A DNA stretch of 64,000 nucleotides from Nocardioides psychrotolerans (GTDB lineage: Bacteria > Actinomycetota > Actinomycetes > Propionibacteriales > Nocardioidaceae). This document shows, one piece after another, positions 53,448-60,647 of this stretch; the stretch's first letter is position 1, and each line of letters starts with the position of its first letter. Made by a program: the position numbers and the translations under genes. The notes under the pieces are model-generated. The model saw only the letters and a list, made by a program, of their open reading frames with translations. It was not told the DNA's origin and searched no databases. The stretch covers positions 248,001-312,000 of the forward strand of contig NZ_FOQG01000003.1 of assembly GCF_900113685.1 (NCBI RefSeq), written 5' to 3'.

Positions 53448-55646
53448 TCAGCTCACGGTGGTCAGCAGCTGGGTGGCGCGGGTGAGCACGACGTAGAGCG
53501 TGGCGCGTCCGGTGGCGGACTCGTCCTCGATCTCCTGCGGCCGCACGACCGCGATCCCGTCGAACTCCAGGCCCTTGGTGTCGAGGCCGGTGAGCACGAC
53601 GACGCGGTCGACGCCCGAGGGCGGCACCGAGGAGTCGATGGCATCGCGGGCGTGGGGTGCGTGGGCGGCGAGCTCCGGCCAGGACGCCAGCCAGGCGTTG
53701 ACCTCGGAGCGTCGGGCGACAGGTACGACGATCCCGACGGTCCCGCGCACCTCGCCGGCGATCTCGACCACGGCAGCGCGGGTGGCCGCCTCGAGGTCGG
53801 TGACCCCGGTGACGACCTGTGGCTCGATGCCGGTCGAGCGCACGGCGGTGGGCAGGTCGGCGTCGAGGCCGACGCGCTCGGCGTAGGCCGCGGCGTGCGC
53901 GTAGATCTCCGAGGAGTTGCGGTAGTTGGTCGAGAGGTGGAACTCGTGGAGCGCCTTGCCGTCCAGCGCCGTCGCCCGCGCCGTGCGCGACTCCTCCGGC
54001 ACCGGCCAGGAGGACTGGGCCGGGTCGCCGACGATCGTCCAGGACGCGGTGCGGCCGCGGCGGCCGACCATGCGCCACTGCATCGGGGTGAGGTCCTGCG
54101 CCTCGTCGATGAGGATGTGGGCGAAGGGGTCGTCCTCGATGCGGTAGGTCGGGGGTGCCCAGGCGCGACCCGACGGGGCGTACTCCCGGTCGGAGGCCGT
54201 GGTGAGCTCCTGGAGATCGACGGCGCCGTCGATGAGCGCCATCGGGTCGTCGCGGTCGTCCTCGACCTGGGCGGGCACGTCGCCGAGCGCGTAGCGCAGC
54301 TCGTCGAGCAGCGGGACGTCCTGCACCGACAGCGAGGCGTCGCCGCTCCACGACTTGGTGAGCAGGCGCTGCTCCTCGGCCGTGACGACGCCTTCCCCGA
54401 CGCGGGCGAGGAGCTCGGGGTCCCGCAACCAGCCGAGCACGTCGGCCGCCGCGAGCGGCGGCCACCAGGCCACGGCGAAGTCGACGAAGTCGCGGTGGGA
54501 GAGCATGTCGTCGTCGAAGGCCTCGCGGCCCCGCTCGCGACCACGCTCGCCGCGGACCTGGCGCCACATCGCGTCGAGCAGCGTCGTGGCGACCCGGGGC
54601 AGCTGGCGGTTGCGGCGGCCCTGGGACATCAGGTTGCGGCGCACCCGCCCGAGCGCGCCGCGGTCGAGCACGATGATGTCGTCGCGCCAGAACACGCGGA
54701 ACTCCGTGGGGCTGCCCGGCGCCTGCTGGCGCGAGGTGCGGCGGACGACCTCGGCCATCCGCTCGGAGCCCTTGACGTCGGCCACGGCCGGCTCGTCGTG
54801 CCGGCTGGCCTTGACCCCGTCGACGACCTCGCCGAGGGAGCGCAGGGCCACCGCGGTCTCGCCCAGGCTGGGCAGGACCCGCTCGATGTAGCGCATGAAG
54901 ACACCGCTGGGCCCGATGATCAGCACGCCGCCGGCCTCGTAGCGACGGCGCTCGTTGTAGAGCAGGTAGGCCGCGCGGTGCAGCGCCACGACCGTCTTGC
55001 CCGTGCCCGGGCCGCCGGAGATCGCGGTCACGCCCTTGCTGGGTGCGCGGATCGCCTTGTCCTGCTCGGCCTGGATGGTCGCGACGATCGAGTGCATGGA
55101 GCGGTCGCGGGCACGGGAGAGCTGCGCCATGAGCGCGCCCTCGCCGACGATCGGGAGCTCCGCGCCCTGGGCCTCGAGCTCGGCGTGCGCCTCGGCGTCG
55201 AGCAGCTCGTCCTCGACCCCGACGACCCGGGAGCCGGTGGCGCGCAGCACGCGCCGTCGTACGACGTGGTGCGGCTCGGCCGCCGTCGCCTGGTAGAACA
55301 CGGCAGCCGCGGGGGCCCGCCAGTCGATGAGCAACGAGTCGCGGTCGGCGTCTCGCAGGCCGATGCGGCCGATGTAGCGCGGGGCGGTGTCGACCTCGGC
55401 CTGGAGGTCGAGGCGGCCGAAGACCAGGCCCTCGTGGGCGGCGTCGAGCTGGGCGATGCGCTTGGCGGCCTGGAAGACCATCGCGTCGCGCTCGACGAGG
55501 CCACCCTCGTGGCCGAGCTTGCCGCGGTCGTGGCCCTCCAGGGCCAGCCGACGGGCGGCCGAGGCAGAGTCGTTCAGCTGGACGTAGACCCGGTCCACGA
55601 ACTCCTGCTCGCGAGCGACCTCGCGCTCGACCAGCTCCTCAGACAA
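53448..55646 (-). CDS. HelD-like UvrD/SF1 helicase-fold RNA-polymerase factor
   Basis: A 732-residue ATPase. An N-terminal coiled-coil (first 60 residues, as in HelD proteins that reach into the RNA polymerase secondary channel) precedes Walker A GGPGTGKT (residues 211-218). Further SF1 motifs are LIDEAQDLTPMQWRM, IVGDPAQSSW and, near the end, LTGLDTKGLEFDGIAVV and LYVVLTRAT. HelD proteins release stalled polymerase; some actinobacterial members (HelR) protect against rifamycins, which cannot be judged here. The start would be a TTG at 55646, an unusual choice but the only one giving the full N-terminal coiled coil. Confidence 0.88.
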   Translation of the reverse strand: MSEELVEREVAREQEFVDRVYVQLNDSASAARRLALEGHDRGKLGHEGGLVERDAMVFQAAKRIAQLDAAHEGLVFGRLDLQAEVDTAPRYIGRIGLRDADRDSLLIDWRAPAAAVFYQATAAEPHHVVRRRVLRATGSRVVGVEDELLDAEAHAELEAQGAELPIVGEGALMAQLSRARDRSMHSIVATIQAEQDKAIRAPSKGVTAISGGPGTGKTVVALHRAAYLLYNERRRYEAGGVLIIGPSGVFMRYIERVLPSLGETAVALRSLGEVVDGVKASRHDEPAVADVKGSERMAEVVRRTSRQQAPGSPTEFRVFWRDDIIVLDRGALGRVRRNLMSQGRRNRQLPRVATTLLDAMWRQVRGERGRERGREAFDDDMLSHRDFVDFAVAWWPPLAAADVLGWLRDPELLARVGEGVVTAEEQRLLTKSWSGDASLSVQDVPLLDELRYALGDVPAQVEDDRDDPMALIDGAVDLQELTTASDREYAPSGRAWAPPTYRIEDDPFAHILIDEAQDLTPMQWRMVGRRGRTASWTIVGDPAQSSWPVPEESRTARATALDGKALHEFHLSTNYRNSSEIYAHAAAYAERVGLDADLPTAVRSTGIEPQVVTGVTDLEAATRAAVVEIAGEVRGTVGIVVPVARRSEVNAWLASWPELAAHAPHARDAIDSSVPPSGVDRVVVLTGLDTKGLEFDGIAVVRPQEIEDESATGRATLYVVLTRATQLLTTVS

Positions 55647-56023
55647 CGCGGTTTCCCCTCAGCCCCGACGCTCACGTCGCTCACGTCGCTCGCCGGTGGC
55701 TCCCGTCCTGGGGGACCCGCCGTCCGAGCAAGTCCGCAAGCCTATAACGCCTGACGCCGAGGGCCATGATCTGCTCGCCATCGCGAACGGGAAGGTGGCT
55801 GAAATGGCGGATGCCCCGCACTGGCGCGTCCCCCGATGCGCCTCGTGCGGGGCTTCCGTGTCCCCCCATGTCAGTTGGTCCCCCCGGGCCTTCCGACATC
55901 CCCAACGCTACGGAACCGACCACCACACCAGGCCCACGAGGCTGCCACGAGTCGGTAACAGGCTCCGAGAGATGAGTGATGGTGCGCAGCCGCCCGGCGT
56001 GGAGGCCGAGGGGCGGACCTTGA
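55647..56023. other. Intergenic region of about 380 bp, no supportable gene
   Basis: Between the HelD-like start and the stop of the enoyl-CoA hydratase gene. Short open frames exist on both strands but show no family features, no ribosome sites and no conserved-looking composition. The only structure seen is a short direct repeat, CGCTCACGT twice, at 55669-55688. The HelD promoter must lie at its left end; I could not place it. Confidence 0.5.
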
Positions 56024-56815
56024 TCACTTCTTGCGGTTCAGGAAGGCCGCCATCGCCTCGCGGGCCTCGTCGCTGCCGAACAGGCGGGCGCTGAGCCGGG
56101 CCATGTCCTCGCCCTGCGCGTCGATGCGGGCGAGGAGGTCACGGGCCAGCAGCGCCTTGGTCTCCCGGAGCCCCTGGGGGGCGCCCGTCGCCAGGGAGGC
56201 GACGACCGACGCGACGGCGTCGTCGACCTCCGCGGCCGGCACCGCTCGCGTGACCAGGCCCATCACCACCGCCTCGGCCGCGGTGAACGGCTCTCCGGTG
56301 AGGCAGGTGAGGGCAGCCGCCCGCGAGGTCATGCGGGGTAGCACCGTGAGGGAGATGACCGCAGGAGCCAGACCGAGCTTGACCTCGGTGAGCGCGAAGC
56401 TCGCCTCGTCGGCCGCCACCACGACGTCGGCGGCCGCGATGATGCCGATCCCGCCCGCCCGAACCGGGCCGTGCAGCGCCGCCACCACCGGCTTGGGGTG
56501 GGCCACGATCAGGCGCTGCATCTCGACCAGGACCCGCGCACCCTCCTCCATGCCGCCCTCGGAGGCCTCCGTGAGGTCGGCCCCGGAGCAGAACACCCGG
56601 CCGGACGAGCGCAGGACCACGACGGACACGTCATCGTCCTGCGCCGTCGAGCGCAGGTGGGCGAAGAGCTCGGTCACGAGCTGGCGGGAGAGGGCGTTGC
56701 GGTTGTGGGGCGAGTCGAGCGTGATGGTCGCGACGGCGTCGGAGACCACGCAGTGCACGAGCTCAGCGGGACGCTCGGTCGAGGCGTCAGTCGCGGCGTG
56801 AGTGACAGGGGTCAT
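56024..56815 (-). CDS. Enoyl-CoA hydratase/isomerase-family protein
   Basis: A 263-residue crotonase-fold protein. ITLDSPHNRNALSRQL, the oxyanion-hole CSGADLTEA and ALHGPVRAGGIGIIAAADVVVA are typical. The second catalytic Glu position reads EVKLGLAPAVIS, which has no obvious Glu general base at the usual place, so the reaction may be a hydration, isomerisation or another acyl-CoA step. Starts at ATG 56815; an in-frame ATG at 56824 is as good. Divergent from the sulfite-oxidase-like gene across about 55 bp. Confidence 0.87.
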   Translation of the reverse strand: MTPVTHAATDASTERPAELVHCVVSDAVATITLDSPHNRNALSRQLVTELFAHLRSTAQDDDVSVVVLRSSGRVFCSGADLTEASEGGMEEGARVLVEMQRLIVAHPKPVVAALHGPVRAGGIGIIAAADVVVAADEASFALTEVKLGLAPAVISLTVLPRMTSRAAALTCLTGEPFTAAEAVVMGLVTRAVPAAEVDDAVASVVASLATGAPQGLRETKALLARDLLARIDAQGEDMARLSARLFGSDEAREAMAAFLNRKK

Positions 56816-56836
56816 GCGGGTCATCTTGCCGCAGCC

Positions 56837-56863
56837 CCATCCGGACCGGCTCCCGCTCCGAAC
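56837..56863 (+). promoter_or_regulatory. SigK-type promoter before the sulfite-oxidase-like gene
   Basis: CCATCC (56837-56842), 16 bases, CGAAC (56859-56863). This agrees with the CCATCC / CGAAT-type sequences described for mycobacterial SigK. Seven bases then precede the ATG at 56871, so the transcript would be leaderless. The sigK gene is 2.5 kb downstream. Confidence 0.6.
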
Positions 56864-56870
56864 CCCTCGC

Positions 56871-58499
56871 ATGCAAAAACGTCTGCTCTACGCCTCCTTC
56901 GGACTCCTGGCGACCCTGGTCGGCATGGCGACGGGCCATCTGGTCGCCTCGCTGCTCAACCCTGCCGCGTCGCCCGTCCTGGCCGTGGGGTCGGCCGTGA
57001 TCGACCTGACTCCCACCCCGATGAAGGAGTGGGCGATCCGGCAGTTCGGCACCGCCGACAAGGCGATCCTCATCGGCTCGGTGATGCTCGGTGTGCTCGT
57101 CTTCGCCGCGATCGCGGGCATCCTTGCCCGCCGCCGCTTCGCGCTCGGTGCCGGCCTGCTCGTGGTGCTCGTGGCCGTCGCCGGGACCGCCGCGATGAGC
57201 CGGCCTGCCGCCGAGATCGTGGACCTGGTCCCCAGCATCCTGACCGCCGTCGCCGGCGTCGCCGCCCTGTGGTGGCTCGACCGCACGGCCAAGGCCGCCG
57301 TGGCGACCAGCCCGGCCGTGGGCAGCGCGCCCGACACGACGTCCAAGCGCCTGCCACACCCCATGGGCGAGCGCGACACCGTCTCCTCCGAGGGCCCCCA
57401 GCACGCGCTGAGCGACAAGACCGACCAGAAGGCGTCCAGCCCGACCCGCCGCGGGGTCCTGATCGCCATGGGCGTCCTGGCCGCCGCTGCCGCCGTCATG
57501 GGGAGCGCCGGCAAGCTGATCGGCAACCTGCGCAGCCGTCCCGAGGACATCACCCTCCCCGCGGCGGCCGACCCGGCCGCGGCGCTGCCGAAGGGTCTCG
57601 ACGGCCAGGTCAAGGACATCAGCAGCTTCGTCACGTCCAACAGCGACTTCTACCGCGTGGACACCCGCCTGGACACCCCGATCATCAGCGCCGACGACTG
57701 GACGCTGACCATCGACGGGGACGTCGACAACGAGATGACGTTCACCTTCGACGACCTGCTCGGCATGGACCTCATCGAGCGAGACATCACGATGACCTGC
57801 GTCTCCAACTCCGTGGGCGGTCCCTACGTCGGGTCCGCGCGCTGGCTCGGCGTACGCCTCCAGGACCTGCTCGACCTGGCCGGCGTCGGCTCCAAGTCAG
57901 ACCAGATCCTCAGCACCGACTTCGAGGGCATGACCATCTCCACGCCCCTCGACCTGGCCACCGACGGACGCGACGCGATGATCGCGATCGGCATGAACGG
58001 CGAGGCGCTCCCGCGTGAGCACGGCTTCCCGGCGCGGATGATCGTGCCCGGTCTCTACGGCTTCATCAGCGCCACCAAGTGGGTCACGAAGCTCACCCTG
58101 ACCACCTACGACGACGCCCAGGCCTATTGGACCGAGCGCGACTGGGACACCGACGCCCCGATCAAGATCTCGGCGCGCATCGACACCCCCAACGCCCTCG
58201 ACTCCCTCAAGGCCGGCGAGGTCGTCATCGGTGGCGTCGCCTGGGCCCAGCAGAAGGGCGGCGTCGACAAGATCGAGGTCCGCATCGACGGCGGCCCCTG
58301 GCAGCCGGCCGAGCTCGGCCCCACGGGCGGCGACGACTACTGGCGCCAGTGGTTCTACAAGTGGGACGCCAAGGCCGGTTCCCGCACGGTCGCCGCACGC
58401 GTCATCAGCGGCGACGGCGAGACCCAGACGGCCACGGCCGCCAACCCCTTCCCGGGGGGCTCCAGCGGCATCCAGTCGTTCCTCGTCACCGTGGAATAG
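56871..58499 (+). CDS. Membrane-anchored molybdopterin oxidoreductase (sulfite oxidase/YedY-like)
   Basis: A 542-residue protein with four N-terminal membrane helices (to about residue 135), a linker, a further hydrophobic stretch near 185 and an external molybdenum domain. MTCVSNSVGGPYVG holds the Mo-ligating Cys310; GARWLGV-type ARWLGVRLQDLLD, NGEALPREHGFPARMIVPG and TKWVTKLTL follow, then a C-terminal Ig-like dimerisation domain. No haem domain is present, so electrons probably leave through a membrane or lipid partner. The substrate is unknown; YedY relatives repair oxidised methionine in exported proteins. Precedes the fasciclin-sigK locus. Confidence 0.88.
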   Translation: MQKRLLYASFGLLATLVGMATGHLVASLLNPAASPVLAVGSAVIDLTPTPMKEWAIRQFGTADKAILIGSVMLGVLVFAAIAGILARRRFALGAGLLVVLVAVAGTAAMSRPAAEIVDLVPSILTAVAGVAALWWLDRTAKAAVATSPAVGSAPDTTSKRLPHPMGERDTVSSEGPQHALSDKTDQKASSPTRRGVLIAMGVLAAAAAVMGSAGKLIGNLRSRPEDITLPAAADPAAALPKGLDGQVKDISSFVTSNSDFYRVDTRLDTPIISADDWTLTIDGDVDNEMTFTFDDLLGMDLIERDITMTCVSNSVGGPYVGSARWLGVRLQDLLDLAGVGSKSDQILSTDFEGMTISTPLDLATDGRDAMIAIGMNGEALPREHGFPARMIVPGLYGFISATKWVTKLTLTTYDDAQAYWTERDWDTDAPIKISARIDTPNALDSLKAGEVVIGGVAWAQQKGGVDKIEVRIDGGPWQPAELGPTGGDDYWRQWFYKWDAKAGSRTVAARVISGDGETQTATAANPFPGGSSGIQSFLVTVE

Positions 58500-58548
58500 C
58501 CACCTCCGCACCAGTGGTCCAGCCCACACGAAATGGACAAACCGGCTC

Positions 58549-58575
58549 CAATCCGGCGGCCGGTCAGCACCGAAT
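58549..58575 (+). promoter_or_regulatory. SigK-type promoter before the fasciclin gene
   Basis: CAATCC (58549-58554), 16 bases, CGAAT (58571-58575), within CCAATCC and CCGAAT. The spacing equals that of the site at 56837. It ends 38 bp before the fasciclin ATG; in mycobacteria the fasciclin proteins MPT70/MPT83 are the classic SigK targets. Confidence 0.62.
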
Positions 58576-58613
58576 GACTCCTGTAAGTTCCCCAACGGAA
58601 GGCACCAAATCCC

Positions 58614-59282
58614 ATGAAGCTCCAGACCCTTCGCCGCAACGGTGGCATCGCCACCGCCGCCATCGCCCTCTCCCTCACCCTCGCCGCCTGTGGCTCCGAG
58701 GGCGACACCGAGACCGCCACCGGCACCGACGAGACCTCCGAAGCTGCTCCCGAGGAGACCCCCGCCGAGGAGCCCACCGAGGCCGAGGCCAGCGCTGCTG
58801 ACCAGACCTTCGGCGAGGGTTGCGCTGCTGTCCCGGCCGACGGCGCCGGCTCCTTCGACGGCATGGTCATGGACCCCGTCGCCACCGCCGCCAGCAACAA
58901 CCCGCTGCTGTCGACGCTGGTCACCGCCGTGGGCGAGGCCGACCTCGTGGGCACCCTGAACGACGCCCCCGACCTGACCGTCTTCGCGCCGGTCAACGAC
59001 GCCTTCGCCGCGATCCCCGAGGCGGACCTCAACGGCATCCTCGCCGACAAGGCCCTCCTCACCAAGATCCTGACCCACCACGTCATCGGTGGTCAGCTCG
59101 ACCCGGCCGCCGTCGTCGGCGAGCAGGAGACCCTGAACAAGGACACGCTGACCGTCAAGGGCGACGAGACGGGCATGACCGTCACCGACGGCGTCGTGAC
59201 CGCCAACGTCATCTGCGGCAACGTGCCCACCGCCAACGCGACGGTCTACATCATCGACGCCGTCATGGCCGGCGCCAAGTAA
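58614..59282 (+). CDS. Fasciclin-domain lipoprotein (MPT83/MPT70-like)
   Basis: A 222-residue lipoprotein (lipobox LAAC, Cys26), then a Glu/Thr/Ala-rich linker to about residue 65 and one fasciclin domain: TLVTAVGEADLVGTLN, LTVFAPVNDAFAAI and ILTHHVIGGQ are the H1/H2 motifs, ending NATVYIIDAVM. A Cys pair (GEGCAAV, VICGNV) can form the disulfide seen in MPT70. It is surface-exposed, with a probable role in adhesion or envelope redox sensing. A SigK-like promoter lies upstream and sigK is the next gene, matching the mycobacterial regulon. Confidence 0.92.
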   Translation: MKLQTLRRNGGIATAAIALSLTLAACGSEGDTETATGTDETSEAAPEETPAEEPTEAEASAADQTFGEGCAAVPADGAGSFDGMVMDPVATAASNNPLLSTLVTAVGEADLVGTLNDAPDLTVFAPVNDAFAAIPEADLNGILADKALLTKILTHHVIGGQLDPAAVVGEQETLNKDTLTVKGDETGMTVTDGVVTANVICGNVPTANATVYIIDAVMAGAK

Positions 59283-59308
59283 TCTCTTCCCACGTAAGCG
59301 ATCTGAAC

Positions 59309-59375
59309 GAGAGGATCTGAGCATGGATCCTCTCAGGCCAGAACCCACGGGCGCCCCCTCCACCAAGGGGGCGCC
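59309..59375 (+). promoter_or_regulatory. Tandem perfect hairpins in the sigK leader
   Basis: Hairpin 1: GAGAGGATC / GATCCTCTC (59309-59317, 59326-59334) with an 8-nt loop holding the ATG at 59323 and its ribosome site in the stem. Hairpin 2: GGCGCCCCCT / AGGGGGCGCC (59350-59359, 59366-59375) with a 6-nt loop; its right arm holds the AGGGGG ribosome site for an in-frame GTG at 59377. They could limit sigK translation or stop transcripts coming from the fasciclin gene. Confidence 0.7.
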
Positions 59376-59925
59376 GGTGGCGCACGACCTCTCCGAGCTC
59401 CTCAATCTCTCCGCTCGCGGGGACCAGGCGGCATTCTCGCTCCTCTACGACGCCATGGCGACGCGGGTCTACGGGCTCGCGGTCCGCGTGGTGAGGGACC
59501 CGGCCCAGGCCGAGGAGGTCACGCAAGAGGCCTTCCTGGAGATCTGGCGCAAGGCCTCTCGTTACGATGTTGAGCGAGGGAGTGCGACGGCCTGGATGCT
59601 CACGATCGTCCACCGCAAGGCGGTCGACCGGGTGCGGTCCGCTGAGGCCGCCACCAGGCGGGACACGACGTACCACTCGCAGAACCAGGCAGTCGACCAC
59701 GATTCGACCGCCGACGCAGCACACGCCTCGCTCGAAGCAAGACGAGTCCGAACTGCGTTGCACAGCCTCACCGCCGTGCAGCGTGAAGCGCTCGAGCTCG
59801 CCTACTTCGGCGGCTACACACACACGGAAGTGGCAACGATGCTCGACCTCCCGGTCGGCACGGCCAAGACACGCATACGCGACGGGCTCATCCGTCTGCG
59901 CGACACGATGGGAGTAGGAGCATGA
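59323..59925 (+). CDS. sigK: ECF sigma factor SigK
   Basis: A 200-residue ECF sigma factor as read from ATG 59323; region 2 is DQAAFSLLYDAMATRVYGLA...EVTQEAFLEIWRKAS and region 4 is YFGGYTHTEVATMLDLPVGT. GAGAGGA precedes the ATG. A GTG at 59377 would give 182 residues, closer to mycobacterial SigK (187), and removes a Pro-rich leader that mostly overlaps a perfect hairpin; I cannot decide between them. Gene order with fasciclin, rskA, FAD oxidoreductase, DUF1365 and the methyltransferase matches the M. tuberculosis sigK locus. It is held by the membrane anti-sigma RskA, whose ATG overlaps its stop. Confidence 0.92.
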   Translation: MDPLRPEPTGAPSTKGAPVAHDLSELLNLSARGDQAAFSLLYDAMATRVYGLAVRVVRDPAQAEEVTQEAFLEIWRKASRYDVERGSATAWMLTIVHRKAVDRVRSAEAATRRDTTYHSQNQAVDHDSTADAAHASLEARRVRTALHSLTAVQREALELAYFGGYTHTEVATMLDLPVGTAKTRIRDGLIRLRDTMGVGA

Positions 59926-60644
59926 GCAGCGACATCCACGCACTCTCGGGCGCCTACGCCGTCGACGCCCTCGACGACATCGAGCGCGCCCAGTTCGAGC
60001 GCCACCTGGACGAGTGCCCGACCTGCCGATCCGAGGTCGACAGCCTCCGTGAGGCATCGGGAGTGCTCGCCGAGGCCGCCTTCGTAGCACCTCCGGCCGC
60101 CCTGCGGGACCGCGTCCTGGCCGGCATCGAGACCGTCCGCCCCCTCCCCCCTCTGGTCTCCCCCGTGGTCTCGTTGGCCACCGAGCGCAGGAAGCGACGA
60201 TTTCCGGCTCTGGTCGCCGCGGCCGCGGTGATCACCCTGATCGGGACCGGTGTCGCCGCGACCCAGCCCTGGCAGGACGAGACGACGCAGTTCTCCCTGA
60301 GCGCCGCCGACCGGGTCCTCCAGGCCTCCGACGCCGAGACCTGGACCAAGAGTCCCGTCACGGGCGGCACCATCAAGGTCACCCGCTCGCGCAGCCTCAA
60401 CCAGGCCGTCATCGAGGCCAAGGGCCTGGCCAAGCTCCCCGACGACAAGACCTACGCGCTCTGGCTGCAGCACGACGGGATCATGGTGCCCGCCGGTCTG
60501 ATGACCGACGAGGGTGCGGTGGCCGTCGTCCTCGACGGCGACCCGGGCACCGCCGAGGCGACCGCGGTCAGCATCGAGCCGGCCGGCGGCTCGAAGCACC
60601 CGACCACCTTCCCCATCGCGACGTTCGAGTTCGAGCAGGTCTGA
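59922..60644 (+). CDS. rskA: Anti-sigma-K factor RskA
   Basis: A 240-residue single-pass membrane protein. The cytosolic anti-sigma domain (1-85) has the zinc-binding HX3CX2C motif, RHLDECPTC with His28, Cys32 and Cys35. A membrane helix at about 91-110 follows, then an external RskA C-terminal domain with KTYALWLQHDGIMVPAGLM. It holds SigK inactive until its external domain is cleaved by regulated proteolysis. The start ATG overlaps the sigK stop, so the two proteins are made in step. Mycobacterial RskA often lacks the zinc cysteines; this one keeps them. Confidence 0.93.
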   Translation: MSSDIHALSGAYAVDALDDIERAQFERHLDECPTCRSEVDSLREASGVLAEAAFVAPPAALRDRVLAGIETVRPLPPLVSPVVSLATERRKRRFPALVAAAAVITLIGTGVAATQPWQDETTQFSLSAADRVLQASDAETWTKSPVTGGTIKVTRSRSLNQAVIEAKGLAKLPDDKTYALWLQHDGIMVPAGLMTDEGAVAVVLDGDPGTAEATAVSIEPAGGSKHPTTFPIATFEFEQV

Positions 60645-60647
60645 CCC

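Noticed and set aside
55647..55760. Possible rifamycin-associated element before the HelD-like gene
   Set aside because: CTTGC occurs twice on the minus strand near 55730, but as a direct and not an inverted repeat, so the known 19-bp palindrome is not present. Rifamycin-linked HelR function is therefore unsupported.
55681..56094. Short open frames on both strands in the gap before the HelD-like gene
   Set aside because: No ribosome site, no recognisable motif, and the plus-strand frame runs into the 3' end of the enoyl-CoA hydratase gene.
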